NCBI RefSeq assembly: GCF_004793635.1
Contig: NZ_SRXV01000001.1
Span: forward strand, 303,501 to 367,500
Direction of reading: 5' to 3'
Source: Marinicauda pacifica
GTDB lineage: Bacteria > Pseudomonadota > Alphaproteobacteria > Caulobacterales > Maricaulaceae
DNA: 64,000 nt
Shown: in pieces, positions 25,740-35,237 of the stretch
How the letters are laid out: each line of letters opens with the position of its first letter
Position numbering within the stretch: the first letter of the stretch is position 1
Made by a program: the position numbers and the translations under genes
Notes under the pieces: model-generated
Seen by the model: only the letters and a program-made list of their open reading frames with translations
Told to the model about the DNA's origin: nothing
Databases searched by the model: none

Positions 25740-27002
25740 TCAGCCCGCGCTCGCGACACTGGCGGAATCTTCACCTTCGGGCTGGTCGGCGGACGAAGCG
25801 TCCGAGTCGGCCAAGCCATCGAGTGGCTCGCCATCCGGCCCAAGCGGAGTAACGGGCATCCCGTCGGCGGCCGCACGCACCGGCGAGGTGATGACACGCT
25901 CTCCTTCTTCTACACCGTTGGCGACCACGACTTCCTCGGCGTTGGAATCAATCACCGACACCGTGCGAACGGAAAGCGTTCCGTCCTCCTCGGCGACGTA
26001 GACGGTGTCGTTCCCACGCAATGCGCTACGCGGCAGGATGTAGGCCTGGCTGATTTCCCGGCCCTCAATGAACGCGTCCACGAACAGACCGATGGCGAGC
26101 GGTGCGCCCGCTTCCTCGGCGCCGGAACCATACGGGTCTTCAACGGACACGATGGCATACAAGGTGCGAGTCTGCGGATTGATAGCGCTATCGGTACGCA
26201 CCACATGGCCCGTCCATTCGCGGGGCTCGCCGGCCAGCATGGCGCGCAGAAGGACTGTCGGGCCTTCGCTATCGCCGGCCTGGAAGGCAAGCGGAATGCC
26301 CAGCTTGCCCAGCTGGGCATCCGTCAGCGGCAGACGAATCTGGACCTCATCGGTGGAGAAGACCTCACCGAGCTCGCTACCCGCGCCGACGAACTGGCCC
26401 AGATCCGCATTCTTGCTGCGGACCCGGCCGTCGAATGGCGCGGAAATGCGCGTCCGGCGCAGGTTCAACCTCGCCTCGGCGAGACTCGCCTCAGCGGCGG
26501 CGAGTTGGGCGCGTGCATCCTCCATCTGGGGCTGGCGCAAGGTAAGCGCGGAGGCCTCGCCTTCGCCGAGACTCTCCCACTCTTCTCGCGCCAGGTCGCC
26601 TTCGGCTTCTTCCAGCAACAATTGCTGGCGGCGTTGTGAAACGAGCGCTTCGGCGCGCGTCACTGCGAGCCGATAATCATCGTCCTCGACACGGACCAGC
26701 GTCTGACCGGCTTCGAAAAAGCCGCCCTGCACGAAATTGGGATCCACATAGTCGATCCGTCCCGAGACCTGGGCTGTGAGAGATATCTCGGTAAGCGGAC
26801 GCACTTCGCCTTGCGTGTTCACGGTCAGCTGGACCGGGCGCGCTTCGGCCTCGGTGACGAACACCGCCACCGGACGCGCTTCGACTTCGCCGCGCTCTGG
26901 TTCCGGCGCGGTGCTGAACAGCACCGCGAAAAGGAGGATGAAGGCCCCGAGAATGAGAACAGGACCCCCGAAAAGGACTAATCGACCGCTAAACTTGCTC
27001 AT
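25740..27002 (-). CDS. RND efflux periplasmic adaptor (membrane fusion protein)
   Basis: A 420-aa HlyD/AcrA-type adaptor. One N-terminal membrane segment (LVLFGGPVLILGAFILLFAVLF) anchors it, followed by a lipoyl-like strand region SGRIDYVDPNFVQGGFFEAGQTLVRV, an alpha hairpin (residues about 115-185) and a beta barrel from RISAPFDGRV onward. It connects the inner-membrane pump to the outer-membrane channel. The C-terminal about 30 residues (DSDASSADQPEGEDSAS) form an acidic, probably disordered tail. The start at 27002 has GAGGTTGG upstream. It is the middle gene of the operon. Confidence 0.92.
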   Translation of the reverse strand: MSKFSGRLVLFGGPVLILGAFILLFAVLFSTAPEPERGEVEARPVAVFVTEAEARPVQLTVNTQGEVRPLTEISLTAQVSGRIDYVDPNFVQGGFFEAGQTLVRVEDDDYRLAVTRAEALVSQRRQQLLLEEAEGDLAREEWESLGEGEASALTLRQPQMEDARAQLAAAEASLAEARLNLRRTRISAPFDGRVRSKNADLGQFVGAGSELGEVFSTDEVQIRLPLTDAQLGKLGIPLAFQAGDSEGPTVLLRAMLAGEPREWTGHVVRTDSAINPQTRTLYAIVSVEDPYGSGAEEAGAPLAIGLFVDAFIEGREISQAYILPRSALRGNDTVYVAEEDGTLSVRTVSVIDSNAEEVVVANGVEEGERVITSPVRAAADGMPVTPLGPDGEPLDGLADSDASSADQPEGEDSASVASAG

Positions 27003-27041
27003 GACCAACCTCGTATTATTCTTCTTTGTTTGTTCTGTGTT

Positions 27042-28424
27042 TTAGTTGCTTGTGTCCGCATAACCGCCACCCGCAGCGAAGTCGCCGGCGACAGCCAGAT
27101 GGAGATCCACGCGGTTCGTGGCGCGTTCGAGCCGCGCTCTTATCAGTTGGGATTCGGCTGTGATCAGGCGCGATTGAGCGTCGATCAGTTCGAAAATTGT
27201 TGCGACGCCGCTGGCATACTGGCGCTCGACCAGATCGAGGGCCGCCGCTGCTTCGCGTTGAGCGACGATGAGCGCCTCTACCCGTTCTTCAAGCGTTCGG
27301 TCGGCATAGATCGCATTCTCTGCTTCGCGAAGCGCTGTGAGGGCTGTTTCGACATACCGGGCAGACAACTGGCGCGCGACCGCTTCTGTTCTGGTCCGCT
27401 CTGCACGCAGAGCACCGCCTTGGAAGATGGGAGCCAGCAGGGAGGCCGAAATCGTCTCCACGAGGAAATCGGGATCGAACAGATCGCTGGCGTCGCTGCT
27501 TTGACTGGAAATGCCCGCGCCCAGGGACAGGCCGGGATAGAGCGCCTTGCGCGCCGCGCTCGCCGAATAACCGGCCGAAGCCAGCCTGGTTTCCGCCGCG
27601 ATCACATCGGGGCGGCGTTCAAGCAGCTGCTGGGGAGAGCCGGGCTGAGGCAACACGGGCAGGATGGGTAGCGTGCTGTCCGGAACAATTTGGTTGCCCG
27701 GGTAGCGCCCGAGCAGCACCTCGAGAGCTCGGCCCGAAGCGGCCTCAATGCGAATCTGCGCGGCAAGGGAAGCTTGTGAGCTGGCGAGGGCCGAGCGGGC
27801 AGTCCGGACATCGGAGGAGCGAGCTACCCCGCGTGCGAACCGGCGTTCGACGATCTCAAGCTGACGCGACCGGGTGTCGACATCGCGCCGGGCCAGCTCG
27901 GCTTGCTCCTTGGCCTCGATGAGGCTGAACCAGGCCTTGGCCGTGGCTCCGGCGATCGACAGTCGGGCTCCATAAAGGTCGGCCCGAGCGGCCTCCGCAG
28001 TGAGGTAGCCCGCTCGCGCCTGATCGCTCAGCCGGCCCCACACATCGACCTGCCAGGCGACATCCAGTCCGAACGAGTATTGCTCGCTGGGCCGGGAGCT
28101 CGTGTCGCTGCTGCTGGTTGACGCGGATGCGTCAGTAGAGGGCAGACGGTTCGAACCGGCTGCGCGCGCCGAAGCGCGGGCAGCGTCCAGACTGGCTGAC
28201 GCTGCTTCAATTGTCGGGTTTGCTGAAAGGGCTTGAGCCACCAGCGCGCTGAGCGTGGCGTCTTCAAACGATGCAACCCAGTCGCCAGCAGCGGGAAGCT
28301 CAACCTGCGGTTCGGCCTGGAAGTCGGCGGGCGCCTCAATTCCAGGAGCGATAGCAAGGTTGGGCGTCCCGGCGCATGCCGCAACGACCAGGGAGGCTGA
28401 GATGAGTAGACTTCGCCGTAGCAA
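27042..28424 (-). CDS. NodT/OprM-type outer-membrane efflux lipoprotein
   Basis: A 460-aa TolC-superfamily channel of the NodT subfamily: lipoprotein signal ending VVAACAG (Cys17), then two tandem outer-membrane-factor repeats with long helices, such as EAKEQAELARRDVDTRSRQLEIVE and ERQYASGVATIFELIDAQSRLI. The start is a TTG at 28424 behind a strong AAAGGAGGGGG. It opens the efflux operon, which is transcribed away from phoR across a 187-bp AT-rich intergenic region containing GATCG-N7-CGATC (28464-28480), a possible operator. No regulator gene is adjacent. Confidence 0.9.
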   Translation of the reverse strand: MLRRSLLISASLVVAACAGTPNLAIAPGIEAPADFQAEPQVELPAAGDWVASFEDATLSALVAQALSANPTIEAASASLDAARASARAAGSNRLPSTDASASTSSSDTSSRPSEQYSFGLDVAWQVDVWGRLSDQARAGYLTAEAARADLYGARLSIAGATAKAWFSLIEAKEQAELARRDVDTRSRQLEIVERRFARGVARSSDVRTARSALASSQASLAAQIRIEAASGRALEVLLGRYPGNQIVPDSTLPILPVLPQPGSPQQLLERRPDVIAAETRLASAGYSASAARKALYPGLSLGAGISSQSSDASDLFDPDFLVETISASLLAPIFQGGALRAERTRTEAVARQLSARYVETALTALREAENAIYADRTLEERVEALIVAQREAAAALDLVERQYASGVATIFELIDAQSRLITAESQLIRARLERATNRVDLHLAVAGDFAAGGGYADTSN

Positions 28425-28583
28425 AGGCCCCCTCCTTTTTTCTTGTTTTTCCTAATCGACCGCGATCGAACCTATCGATCACATCCTGAATGTCAACAAA
28501 CTTTTATCGAAAAACGCTAAGGATTTCTCGAATTACAGAAAATTCATGTTGAGGTTGAGTTTCCTGCCAGCAAGTTAGCGACA

Positions 28584-28604
28584 TGTCACAAACCCATGTT
28601 ATCA
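28584..28604 (+). promoter_or_regulatory. candidate Pho box upstream of phoR
   Basis: TGTCACAAACCCATGTTATCA immediately precedes phoR (8 bp before the ATG). Written in two halves, TGTCACAAAC and CCATGTTATCA match the site upstream of pstC at about 16 of 21 positions. Position so near the start would allow PhoB autoregulation of phoR. Confidence 0.42.
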
Positions 28605-28611
28605 AAGCGAT

Positions 28612-30039
28612 ATGAGAGCTCGCCGAGACCCGTCCGACAATTGGTCCAAAACGCCTGCCGACCGGCCGCGCCGCCGCGATATCGCCATAAGCTCGGGTCT
28701 TGGCGTACTGGTCCTTGCTGTCTTACTGGCTGCCGGCACGATCGATCTCGCCGTGTTCGTCGGCACCTCGCTGGCGCTCGCCTCGCTCTCGCTCGTCTAT
28801 TATCTCACGGCGTTGACGACGATTGAACCGGAAGCGCGACCGGTGGAGCGTGTGACCGTCCAACCTGCCGATACGGCGGTCGCAGAGTTGATGCTGGAAC
28901 GCATTACGGTTCCTATCTTGCTGATCGGACCGGGCGGACGGATCGAGCGCGCCAACCCGGCAGCGCGGGCCTTCCTCGGCCTCGGCGGCGAGGGCGGGCT
29001 GTTGTCGGCAACCTTGCGCCAGCCTCGCGTTCTCGAAGCTGTCAGCGCGGCCCTTCGCGGCGAGAAGGGGCGGGCGGTCGAGTATTCGACCCTGGCGCCG
29101 ATCGAGAGTCATGTCCGCGCGTTCGTCGAGCCGATCCGGCTTGAATTACCGGGGCCGATGCCTTGGCGCGCCATGCTGGTTCTGGCTGACGACACCTCGT
29201 CCAAACGCGCGGAGCGCATGCGAGCCGATTTTCTGGCCAATGCCAGTCATGAGCTGCGCACCCCTCTCGCCTCTCTGTCGGGCTTCATAGAGACGCTGCG
29301 CGGACCGGCGCGCGATGACGAGGAGGCGAGGGAACGATTCCTGTCGATCATGCAGGTGCAGACCGAGCGGATGCGTCGCCTGATCGACGACCTGCTTTCG
29401 CTGAGCCGCGTTGAGATGAACGAGCACCTGCCCCCATCCGGCGCTGTCGACCTGTGCGAGCTGGCGCGGGACGTGGCTGGTGCGCTGGGGCCCGTCGCCG
29501 CCAGCCGGAGCATCGGTCTGTCCCTCGACGCGTGCGAAGGCGAGGCCATTGTTCACGGGGATCGCGATCAGCTTTATGAGGTCGTCGAGAATCTCGTCGA
29601 GAACGCTCTCAAATACTCGGACGACGGTGGATCTGTTGCGATCAGCGTGCGAGCCGACCTCACGCGCGATGCCGCTGAGCACAGCGACGAACGCATCGCG
29701 GAAGGGTCTGGCCGGTTGACGCTGTCGGCGCCGCCGCTGAGCTCTGAAGCGCGCTACGGGGTTCTGCGGGTTCGCGATTGCGGCCAGGGAATCGACCGGC
29801 GATACCTGCCGCGCTTGTCGGAGCGCTTCTTCCGGGTCGGCGGGCAGAAAAGCAGTCCCACATCGGGAACAGGCCTGGGGCTCGCCATTGTCAAGCACAT
29901 CGTTGCCCGCCACCGGGGTGGCTTCACTGTAGAAAGTGCACCCGGCGAGGGCTCCGTGTTTTCGATATTTTTCCCGGCCGTGAGAAAGTCGGCTACGGAC
30001 GGGAACGAACCGGTGCAGCGCGGCGCGACGGTCTCTTGA
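28612..30039 (+). CDS. phoR: phosphate-regulon sensor histidine kinase PhoR
   Basis: A 475-aa membrane histidine kinase. Two N-terminal membrane segments (residues about 24-43 and 46-68) are followed by a PAS-like region (ERITVPILLIGPGGRIERANPAARAFLGL). The dimerisation helix carries the phospho-acceptor His213 in ANASHELRTPLASL. The catalytic domain shows the N box ENLVENALKYS, G1 RDCGQGID, the F box RFFRVG and G2 GTGLGLAIVKHI. It phosphorylates PhoB in phosphate starvation. The gene precedes pstCAB-phoU-phoB, the same order as in Caulobacter, and has a Pho-box-like motif just upstream. Confidence 0.93.
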   Translation: MRARRDPSDNWSKTPADRPRRRDIAISSGLGVLVLAVLLAAGTIDLAVFVGTSLALASLSLVYYLTALTTIEPEARPVERVTVQPADTAVAELMLERITVPILLIGPGGRIERANPAARAFLGLGGEGGLLSATLRQPRVLEAVSAALRGEKGRAVEYSTLAPIESHVRAFVEPIRLELPGPMPWRAMLVLADDTSSKRAERMRADFLANASHELRTPLASLSGFIETLRGPARDDEEARERFLSIMQVQTERMRRLIDDLLSLSRVEMNEHLPPSGAVDLCELARDVAGALGPVAASRSIGLSLDACEGEAIVHGDRDQLYEVVENLVENALKYSDDGGSVAISVRADLTRDAAEHSDERIAEGSGRLTLSAPPLSSEARYGVLRVRDCGQGIDRRYLPRLSERFFRVGGQKSSPTSGTGLGLAIVKHIVARHRGGFTVESAPGEGSVFSIFFPAVRKSATDGNEPVQRGATVS

Positions 30040-30091
30040 GCCGCAGACCGAAGGCTGGCCTCTGATGGCGCGTCGGACCTGGACCGGGCGT

Positions 30092-30119
30092 TGTCACAAA
30101 ACCGTTGTATGAGTGTCAT
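30092..30119 (+). promoter_or_regulatory. candidate Pho box upstream of pstC
   Basis: TGTCAC (30092-30097) and TGTCAT (30114-30119) are spaced 22 bp apart, two 11-bp turns as in tandem PhoB sites, with a degenerate TTGTATG between. The left half shares TGTCACAAA with the phoR promoter and the right half shares TGTCATATTT with the alkaline phosphatase promoter. Confidence 0.55.
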
Positions 30120-30223
30120 ATTTCCTAGGCCGATAGGGGCCATGGTCCGGCCCGCTTTGGCGCTGGTGTCAGGGATGATACCGCGTCTTTCTCGTATTTC
30201 CGCCTCCGGGTTCGAAAATCGGC

Positions 30224-31918
30224 ATGCAAATCTCGCTGTTCACAGTGCTGATATTGATGGTTCTGACCGCGGTCGGCTTTCTGGTCGGACGCCGGCGGGC
30301 CTATGCGGTCAGCTCTGGCCACGCGTCGCGGCTGCACTCGCTGCCGAGCTACTATGGCTACTATATTGCTTTGTGGACAGGCGTTCCGGCGTTCATCCTG
30401 CTGGCGATCTACGGGATGTTCGGCAATGACGCGGTCAATGCTCTCGCCGGTGCGCAAATGCACCGGGCCGGCGAGCCTGTTCATGCCCAGTTCGAGCAAG
30501 CACTGTCTGACGACGAGGACATTGCCCGGCTTGAAGCCGAGCTCGCCACGCTGGAGAACCGGCGAATCTATGCCCGTGAGGCGATCGAGCGCGACAGCGA
30601 GCTGGTGCCGGCTGCCGGCGAGTATCCGGCTCAGTCGCCTGCAGAACGTCAACAGGCGCTTTCAAGCGAAATCAACCGGTTGGCAGCCGAACGCGAAGCG
30701 CGAGCGGAGGTTCTGGCCGGACAGGTGGAGGCGCAGACTGACGACGCACTGGCGCGTGCGGGCTTTGTCTATTCCCGCCTGAGCGACGAGCGGCGCGAGT
30801 TGATGATCAACGATGCTCGTGCGATCGCCTTCGGCGAAGGCGTTGCAAGCCGGGAGACCCCTGAAATCAATGCCTTGGCATCGGCGATGCGGCCATTCCA
30901 TGAGGTGTTGCGGTCCAGCATGGCGCTGGCGGCGCTGGCTCTGGCGATTGGCGGGCTGGCTTATGCCCGGTCGCGAATCTCGTCGAGCTTTCGCGCCCGC
31001 AACCGGGTGGAGGGCGCAATATCGGTGCTTCTCCTGCTCGCATCCGTCATCGCAATCGCGACCACGATCGGCATCGTCTTGTCGCTTCTGTTTGAAAGCG
31101 TTCGCTTTTTCTCGGCCATCAACTGGCGCATCGACGAGTTCCTCCTCGGCACGCAATGGAGCCCGCAAATCGCCATTCGCGAGGGCCAGGTCGGTCAGAC
31201 CGGGGCGTTCGGGGCGGTTCCCCTGTTTGCCGGGACCGCACTTATCACCGTGATCGCGATGCTGGTTGCGGTCCCGGTTGGTCTGTTTGCGGCGATCTAC
31301 CTGTCCGAGTATGCCAGCACAGGCGTGCGCGGCTGGGCCAAGCCGGTTCTGGAGATCCTGGCGGGCATCCCGACCGTGGTCTACGGCTTCTTCGCCCTGC
31401 TCACAGTCGGTCCGTTATTACGCGACGCTCTGCTGCTACTCGGATATGAAAACGCTGTCACGCAAAGCGCTCTTGCCGCGGGTCTCGTGATGGGCGTCAT
31501 GATTATACCATTCGTCTCCTCCTTGGCTGACGATGTTATAAATGCCGTGCCTCAATCGCTGCGCGACGGCGCCTACGCGATGGGCGCCACGAAGTCGGAG
31601 ACGGTGCGTCAGGTCATTTTCCCCGCCGCGCTCCCGGGGATTGTTGGCGCGGTCCTCCTCGCGGTCTCGCGTGCCGTGGGAGAAACCATGATCGTGGTGA
31701 TGGCCGCCGGGCAGGGCGCGAACCTGACGGCCAACCCGCTTGAAAGCGTGACGACCATCACGGTTCAGATCGTGATGCTACTGACGGGCGACCAGGAGTT
31801 CGACAGCCCCAAAACGCTCTCGGCCTTCGCCCTCGGCCTGGTCCTCTTCGTCCTGACCCTGATCCTGAACGTGATCGCGCTTCGTGTCGTACAGCGCTAC
31901 CGGGAAAAATATGACTGA
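30224..31918 (+). CDS. pstC: phosphate ABC transporter permease PstC
   Basis: A 564-aa inner-membrane permease, much longer than the ~320 aa of E. coli PstC. The conserved permease core is at the C-terminal half: EILAGIPTVVYGFFALLTVGPLL, then MGVMIIPFVSSLADDVINAVP, and the EAA-type loop RDGAYAMGATKSETVRQVIFPAALPG. The N-terminal half has two membrane segments separated by a long periplasmic insertion (about residues 80-225) rich in charged, coiled-coil-like heptads. It would form the channel with PstA. No pstS is found in the window. The stop overlaps the pstA start by 8 bp. Confidence 0.92.
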   Translation: MQISLFTVLILMVLTAVGFLVGRRRAYAVSSGHASRLHSLPSYYGYYIALWTGVPAFILLAIYGMFGNDAVNALAGAQMHRAGEPVHAQFEQALSDDEDIARLEAELATLENRRIYAREAIERDSELVPAAGEYPAQSPAERQQALSSEINRLAAEREARAEVLAGQVEAQTDDALARAGFVYSRLSDERRELMINDARAIAFGEGVASRETPEINALASAMRPFHEVLRSSMALAALALAIGGLAYARSRISSSFRARNRVEGAISVLLLLASVIAIATTIGIVLSLLFESVRFFSAINWRIDEFLLGTQWSPQIAIREGQVGQTGAFGAVPLFAGTALITVIAMLVAVPVGLFAAIYLSEYASTGVRGWAKPVLEILAGIPTVVYGFFALLTVGPLLRDALLLLGYENAVTQSALAAGLVMGVMIIPFVSSLADDVINAVPQSLRDGAYAMGATKSETVRQVIFPAALPGIVGAVLLAVSRAVGETMIVVMAAGQGANLTANPLESVTTITVQIVMLLTGDQEFDSPKTLSAFALGLVLFVLTLILNVIALRVVQRYREKYD

Positions 31919-33653
31919 TCGCGCCCCCTCATCCGATATCCGCAAGGCGATCGAGACACGCCTGGCGCGGCGGCACCGGGCCGAGCGGCGATTCCAGTTC
32001 TATGGAATGGCGGCGATCGCGCTGGCCGTATTGTTCCTGGTGGTGTTGCTATCTTCAATCATCGTGCAGGCCCTGCCGGCCTTCACCCAACACACGCTGA
32101 CGCTGCCGGTGCGGGTCGAAGCCGAGCTTGCCGATCCGCAAGACGATCGCAGCGAGGAGTCGCTTCGCGCTGGCAGCTATAGCCGGATGCTTCAGGTCGC
32201 GCTGCAGGACCAGTTTCCCAGCGTGACCGGGCGCAGCGAGCTGCGCGCCCTGTTCGGGCTCTACTCTTCTGTCAACTCGGCCAAGCTACTCAACCAGGTG
32301 GTCGAGAACCCGGACATCATCGGTGAGACCATCGAGTTCTCGATGCCGATCTCTGATGATGCCGATCTGTATCTCAAAGGGTTGACGACAGACGAGCGCT
32401 TCGTCGATCGCAACGAGCCCCTGACGCTCAGCGGCGCTGAAGGTGAGGTGACGTTGACCGCCAGCGACCCGGTTTTCAGCGCTTTCATCGAAGAGGTGAA
32501 CGACACGCTGCGCGCGCGTATCCAGACAGTGAGCGACCGCGCGGCTACGGCACAGGCGCGTGCGGACCGGGCCGAGACCGAAGATGCACGCCAGGCGGCT
32601 GCGGCAGGTGCAGAACGTGCGCGGCGCGAGGCGGACCAGCTGGAAGAGCGTCTGCAAGCTCGCGAGGCGCTGAGCCTGAGCCCGGAGATGGCCAGCCTTC
32701 TGGTCCGGCTGGGGGGAGGGGTGGTGCAGATCACCCAGCTCGAGCCGGGCGGACGCGTCGCCCGGGGCGAGGTTGTCATCGCGCCCGAGCGCGACGGGGT
32801 CTACCAGGACTGGACCGAGTGGCGTATCGAGACCCCGGCGGCGGGCCGGCGCATCGGCGATGTGCAGATCGTCTTTGCGCGTGCGCTGGACGATCGCGGA
32901 CTGGTCGAAAACGGACTCAATCTGATCCTGTTTACGAACGCTGACAGCCGCGAGCCGGAGCTGGCCGGCGTGCGCGGCGCGCTGATCGGGTCGGTGCTGA
33001 CCATGATCATCACCATGCTGATGGCCGTGCCGATCGGAGTGGGGACAGCGATCTACCTGGAGGAGTTCGCGCCGAGAAACCGGCTCAGCGAAATCATCGA
33101 GGTCAACATCAATAATCTGGCGGCCGTGCCCTCCATCGTGTTCGGCCTTCTCGGTCTCGCCGTCTTTATCAATACGTTCGGCATGCCGCGCTCGGCGCCT
33201 CTGGTCGGTGGTTTCGTGCTGGCGCTGATGACCCTGCCCACGGTCATCATCTCTTCGCGCGCAGCGCTCAAAGCCGTTCCGCCGTCCATCCGGGAAGCCG
33301 CTCTAGGGGTTGGGGCTTCGCGCATGCAGGCGGTGTTCGGCCATGTGCTGCCGATGGCGATGCCAGGCATCCTGACAGGGTCGATCATCGGCCTGGCCCA
33401 GGCCCTGGGGGAGACCGCACCGCTCTTGATGATCGGCATGGTCGCCTTCATCGCCGACCCGCCGACGATGGGTGTCGCCGGATTCACCGAGCCGGCCACC
33501 GTCATGCCGGTGCAGATTTTCCTCTGGTCCAGCGGAGCCGAGCGCGCCTTCGAGGCCAAGACGGCCGCCGCGATCCTGATTCTGCTGGCCCTGATGGTCC
33601 TCTTTAATGCGGCTGCCATCTACCTGCGCAGCCGGTTCGAACGGAGATGGTAA
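31911..33653 (+). CDS. pstA: phosphate ABC transporter permease PstA
   Basis: A 580-aa permease, about twice the length of enterobacterial PstA. The N-terminus ([21 protein letters not shown] and one membrane helix) matches the extension found in alphaproteobacterial PstA proteins. A periplasmic insertion of over 250 residues contains a clear coiled coil at about 200-255, with A/E/R-rich heptads. The core permease then follows, with [18 protein letters not shown] and the EAA loop [23 protein letters not shown]. The ATG at 31911 lies inside the end of pstC. Stop and pstB start overlap. Confidence 0.92.
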   Translation: MTDRAPSSDIRKAIETRLARRHRAERRFQFYGMAAIALAVLFLVVLLSSIIVQALPAFTQHTLTLPVRVEAELADPQDDRSEESLRAGSYSRMLQVALQDQFPSVTGRSELRALFGLYSSVNSAKLLNQVVENPDIIGETIEFSMPISDDADLYLKGLTTDERFVDRNEPLTLSGAEGEVTLTASDPVFSAFIEEVNDTLRARIQTVSDRAATAQARADRAETEDARQAAAAGAERARREADQLEERLQAREALSLSPEMASLLVRLGGGVVQITQLEPGGRVARGEVVIAPERDGVYQDWTEWRIETPAAGRRIGDVQIVFARALDDRGLVENGLNLILFTNADSREPELAGVRGALIGSVLTMIITMLMAVPIGVGTAIYLEEFAPRNRLSEIIEVNINNLAAVPSIVFGLLGLAVFINTFGMPRSAPLVGGFVLALMTLPTVIISSRAALKAVPPSIREAALGVGASRMQAVFGHVLPMAMPGILTGSIIGLAQALGETAPLLMIGMVAFIADPPTMGVAGFTEPATVMPVQIFLWSSGAERAFEAKTAAAILILLALMVLFNAAAIYLRSRFERRW

Positions 33654-34477
33654 GCGTGACCGATCCCCAGAACACCGCGGCGCCTGCTGCAACGGTCTAT
33701 CACGACCAGCCGTCCGCAAATCCGATCAAGGTGGAAACCCGCAGCGTGAGCGTGCGCTATGGCGATACGCAGGCACTGCACGACGTCTCGATCCGGATTC
33801 CCGACCGGGGTGTAACCGCCTTCATCGGTCCGTCAGGTTGTGGCAAGTCGACTTTCCTGCGCTGCATCAACCGAATGAACGACACGATCGACAGTGCGCG
33901 CGTGTCCGGCTCGGTGCTCATCGACGGTGAGGAAGTCAATTCGCGCGCGGTCGATCCGGTCGTGCTGCGTGCCCGGGTCGGCATGGTCTTCCAGAAGCCG
34001 AACCCGTTTCCCAAGAGCATCTATGATAATGTGGCCTATGGACCGCGCATTCACGGGCTCGCGACCAAACGCGAAGACCTGGACGCGATCGTGGAAGCCA
34101 GCCTTCGCAAGGCCGGACTCTGGGCGGAGGTCGAGGGCCGGCTCGGCATGCCCGGAACCGCGTTGTCGGGCGGTCAGCAGCAGCGGCTGGTGATCGCGCG
34201 CGCCATCGCAGTCAATCCCGAAGTGATCCTGATGGACGAGCCGTGCTCGGCCCTGGATCCGATCGCCACCGCGCGCATCGAAGAACTGATCGACGAGCTG
34301 CGCGAGAATTATTGCCTGATCATCGTCACCCACTCGATGGCCCAGGCCGCGCGCGTTTCGCAGATGACGGCCTTCTTCCACCTCGGCCATCTGGTCGAGT
34401 ACGGCCCGACCGAAGACATGTTTACCAACCCGCACGATGCGCGCACCCAGGACTACATCACCGGACGGTTCGGATAA
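33647..34477 (+). CDS. pstB: phosphate ABC transporter ATP-binding protein PstB
   Basis: A 276-aa ABC ATPase. Walker A is GPSGCGKST at residues 61-69, the signature motif is LSGGQQQR, Walker B is [13 protein letters not shown], and the H-loop is VTHSMAQA. The [17 protein letters not shown] segment is specific to PstB. It energises PstCA and takes part in signalling to PhoR through PhoU. The start ATG overlaps the pstA stop. Confidence 0.95.
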   Translation: MVSVTDPQNTAAPAATVYHDQPSANPIKVETRSVSVRYGDTQALHDVSIRIPDRGVTAFIGPSGCGKSTFLRCINRMNDTIDSARVSGSVLIDGEEVNSRAVDPVVLRARVGMVFQKPNPFPKSIYDNVAYGPRIHGLATKREDLDAIVEASLRKAGLWAEVEGRLGMPGTALSGGQQQRLVIARAIAVNPEVILMDEPCSALDPIATARIEELIDELRENYCLIIVTHSMAQAARVSQMTAFFHLGHLVEYGPTEDMFTNPHDARTQDYITGRFG

Positions 34478-34521
34478 CGGCCCCCGAGCCTTCTCCCGCG
34501 TCAGCAAAAAAGGCGTTCGTC

Positions 34522-35226
34522 ATGAACGATTTGATGAAACACACCGTGAAGGCCTTCTCCGACGAGCTGGAAAAGCTCTCCGCGGACGTGTCGGTCATGG
34601 GCGGCCTGGCCGAGAACGCCGTTGCCAGCGCGATGCAGGCGGTCATCAACCGGGATGCGGAGCTGGCCGAACAGGTGATCGAGGCCGATGCCGAGATCGA
34701 CAAGATGCAGCGTGAGATCGAGAAGCAGATCATCCGCCTGCTGGCCTTGCGCCAGCCGATGGCGAGCGATCTGCGCTCTGTGATCGCGGCGCTGAAAATC
34801 GTCGCGGACCTGGAGCGGACCGGCGATCTGGCCAAGTCCATCGCGCGCCGGACCCGCGTGCTGATCAAGTCCGATCCATTGCCGCTCACCCCGGCCGTCG
34901 AACGCATGGGCCTTCTGGTGCAGGGCCATTTGCATCAGGTCCTCGACGCCTACGCCACCGGAGAGACGGCGAGCGCCGTGGGTGTCTGGGAGCGCGATGA
35001 GGACGTGGACGAGCATTACAACGCGCTGTTTCGCGATGTGATCGCGCAAATGATGGAGGACCCCAGCGTCGTCGGACCGGGGGCACACCTCCTTTTTGTG
35101 GCGAAGAATCTCGAACGTATCGGCGATCACGCCACGAACATCGCCGAGGTGATTCATTATGTCGTGACGGGCAACGAGCTGAAGGGCGAACGCCCCAGAG
35201 GCCCGCGCCCTGAACTGCCAGAGTAG
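34522..35226 (+). CDS. phoU: phosphate signalling protein PhoU
   Basis: A 234-aa all-helical protein made of two PhoU repeats, with metal-binding E/D-rich motifs in MQREIEKQIIRLLALRQPMASDLR and LERTGDLAKSIARR (repeat 1) and VAKNLERIGDHATNIAEVIHYVVTG (repeat 2). It links PstB to PhoR, keeping the kinase quiet when phosphate is plentiful, and limits phosphate uptake. It is 44 bp after pstB and 11 bp before phoB. Confidence 0.95.
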   Translation: MNDLMKHTVKAFSDELEKLSADVSVMGGLAENAVASAMQAVINRDAELAEQVIEADAEIDKMQREIEKQIIRLLALRQPMASDLRSVIAALKIVADLERTGDLAKSIARRTRVLIKSDPLPLTPAVERMGLLVQGHLHQVLDAYATGETASAVGVWERDEDVDEHYNALFRDVIAQMMEDPSVVGPGAHLLFVAKNLERIGDHATNIAEVIHYVVTGNELKGERPRGPRPELPE

Positions 35227-35237
35227 GGGACGGGGCC

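Noticed and set aside
28464..28480. GATCG-N7-CGATC inverted repeat before the efflux operon as an operator
   Set aside because: Short arms of a simple sequence and no adjacent regulator gene; mentioned only in the gene entry.
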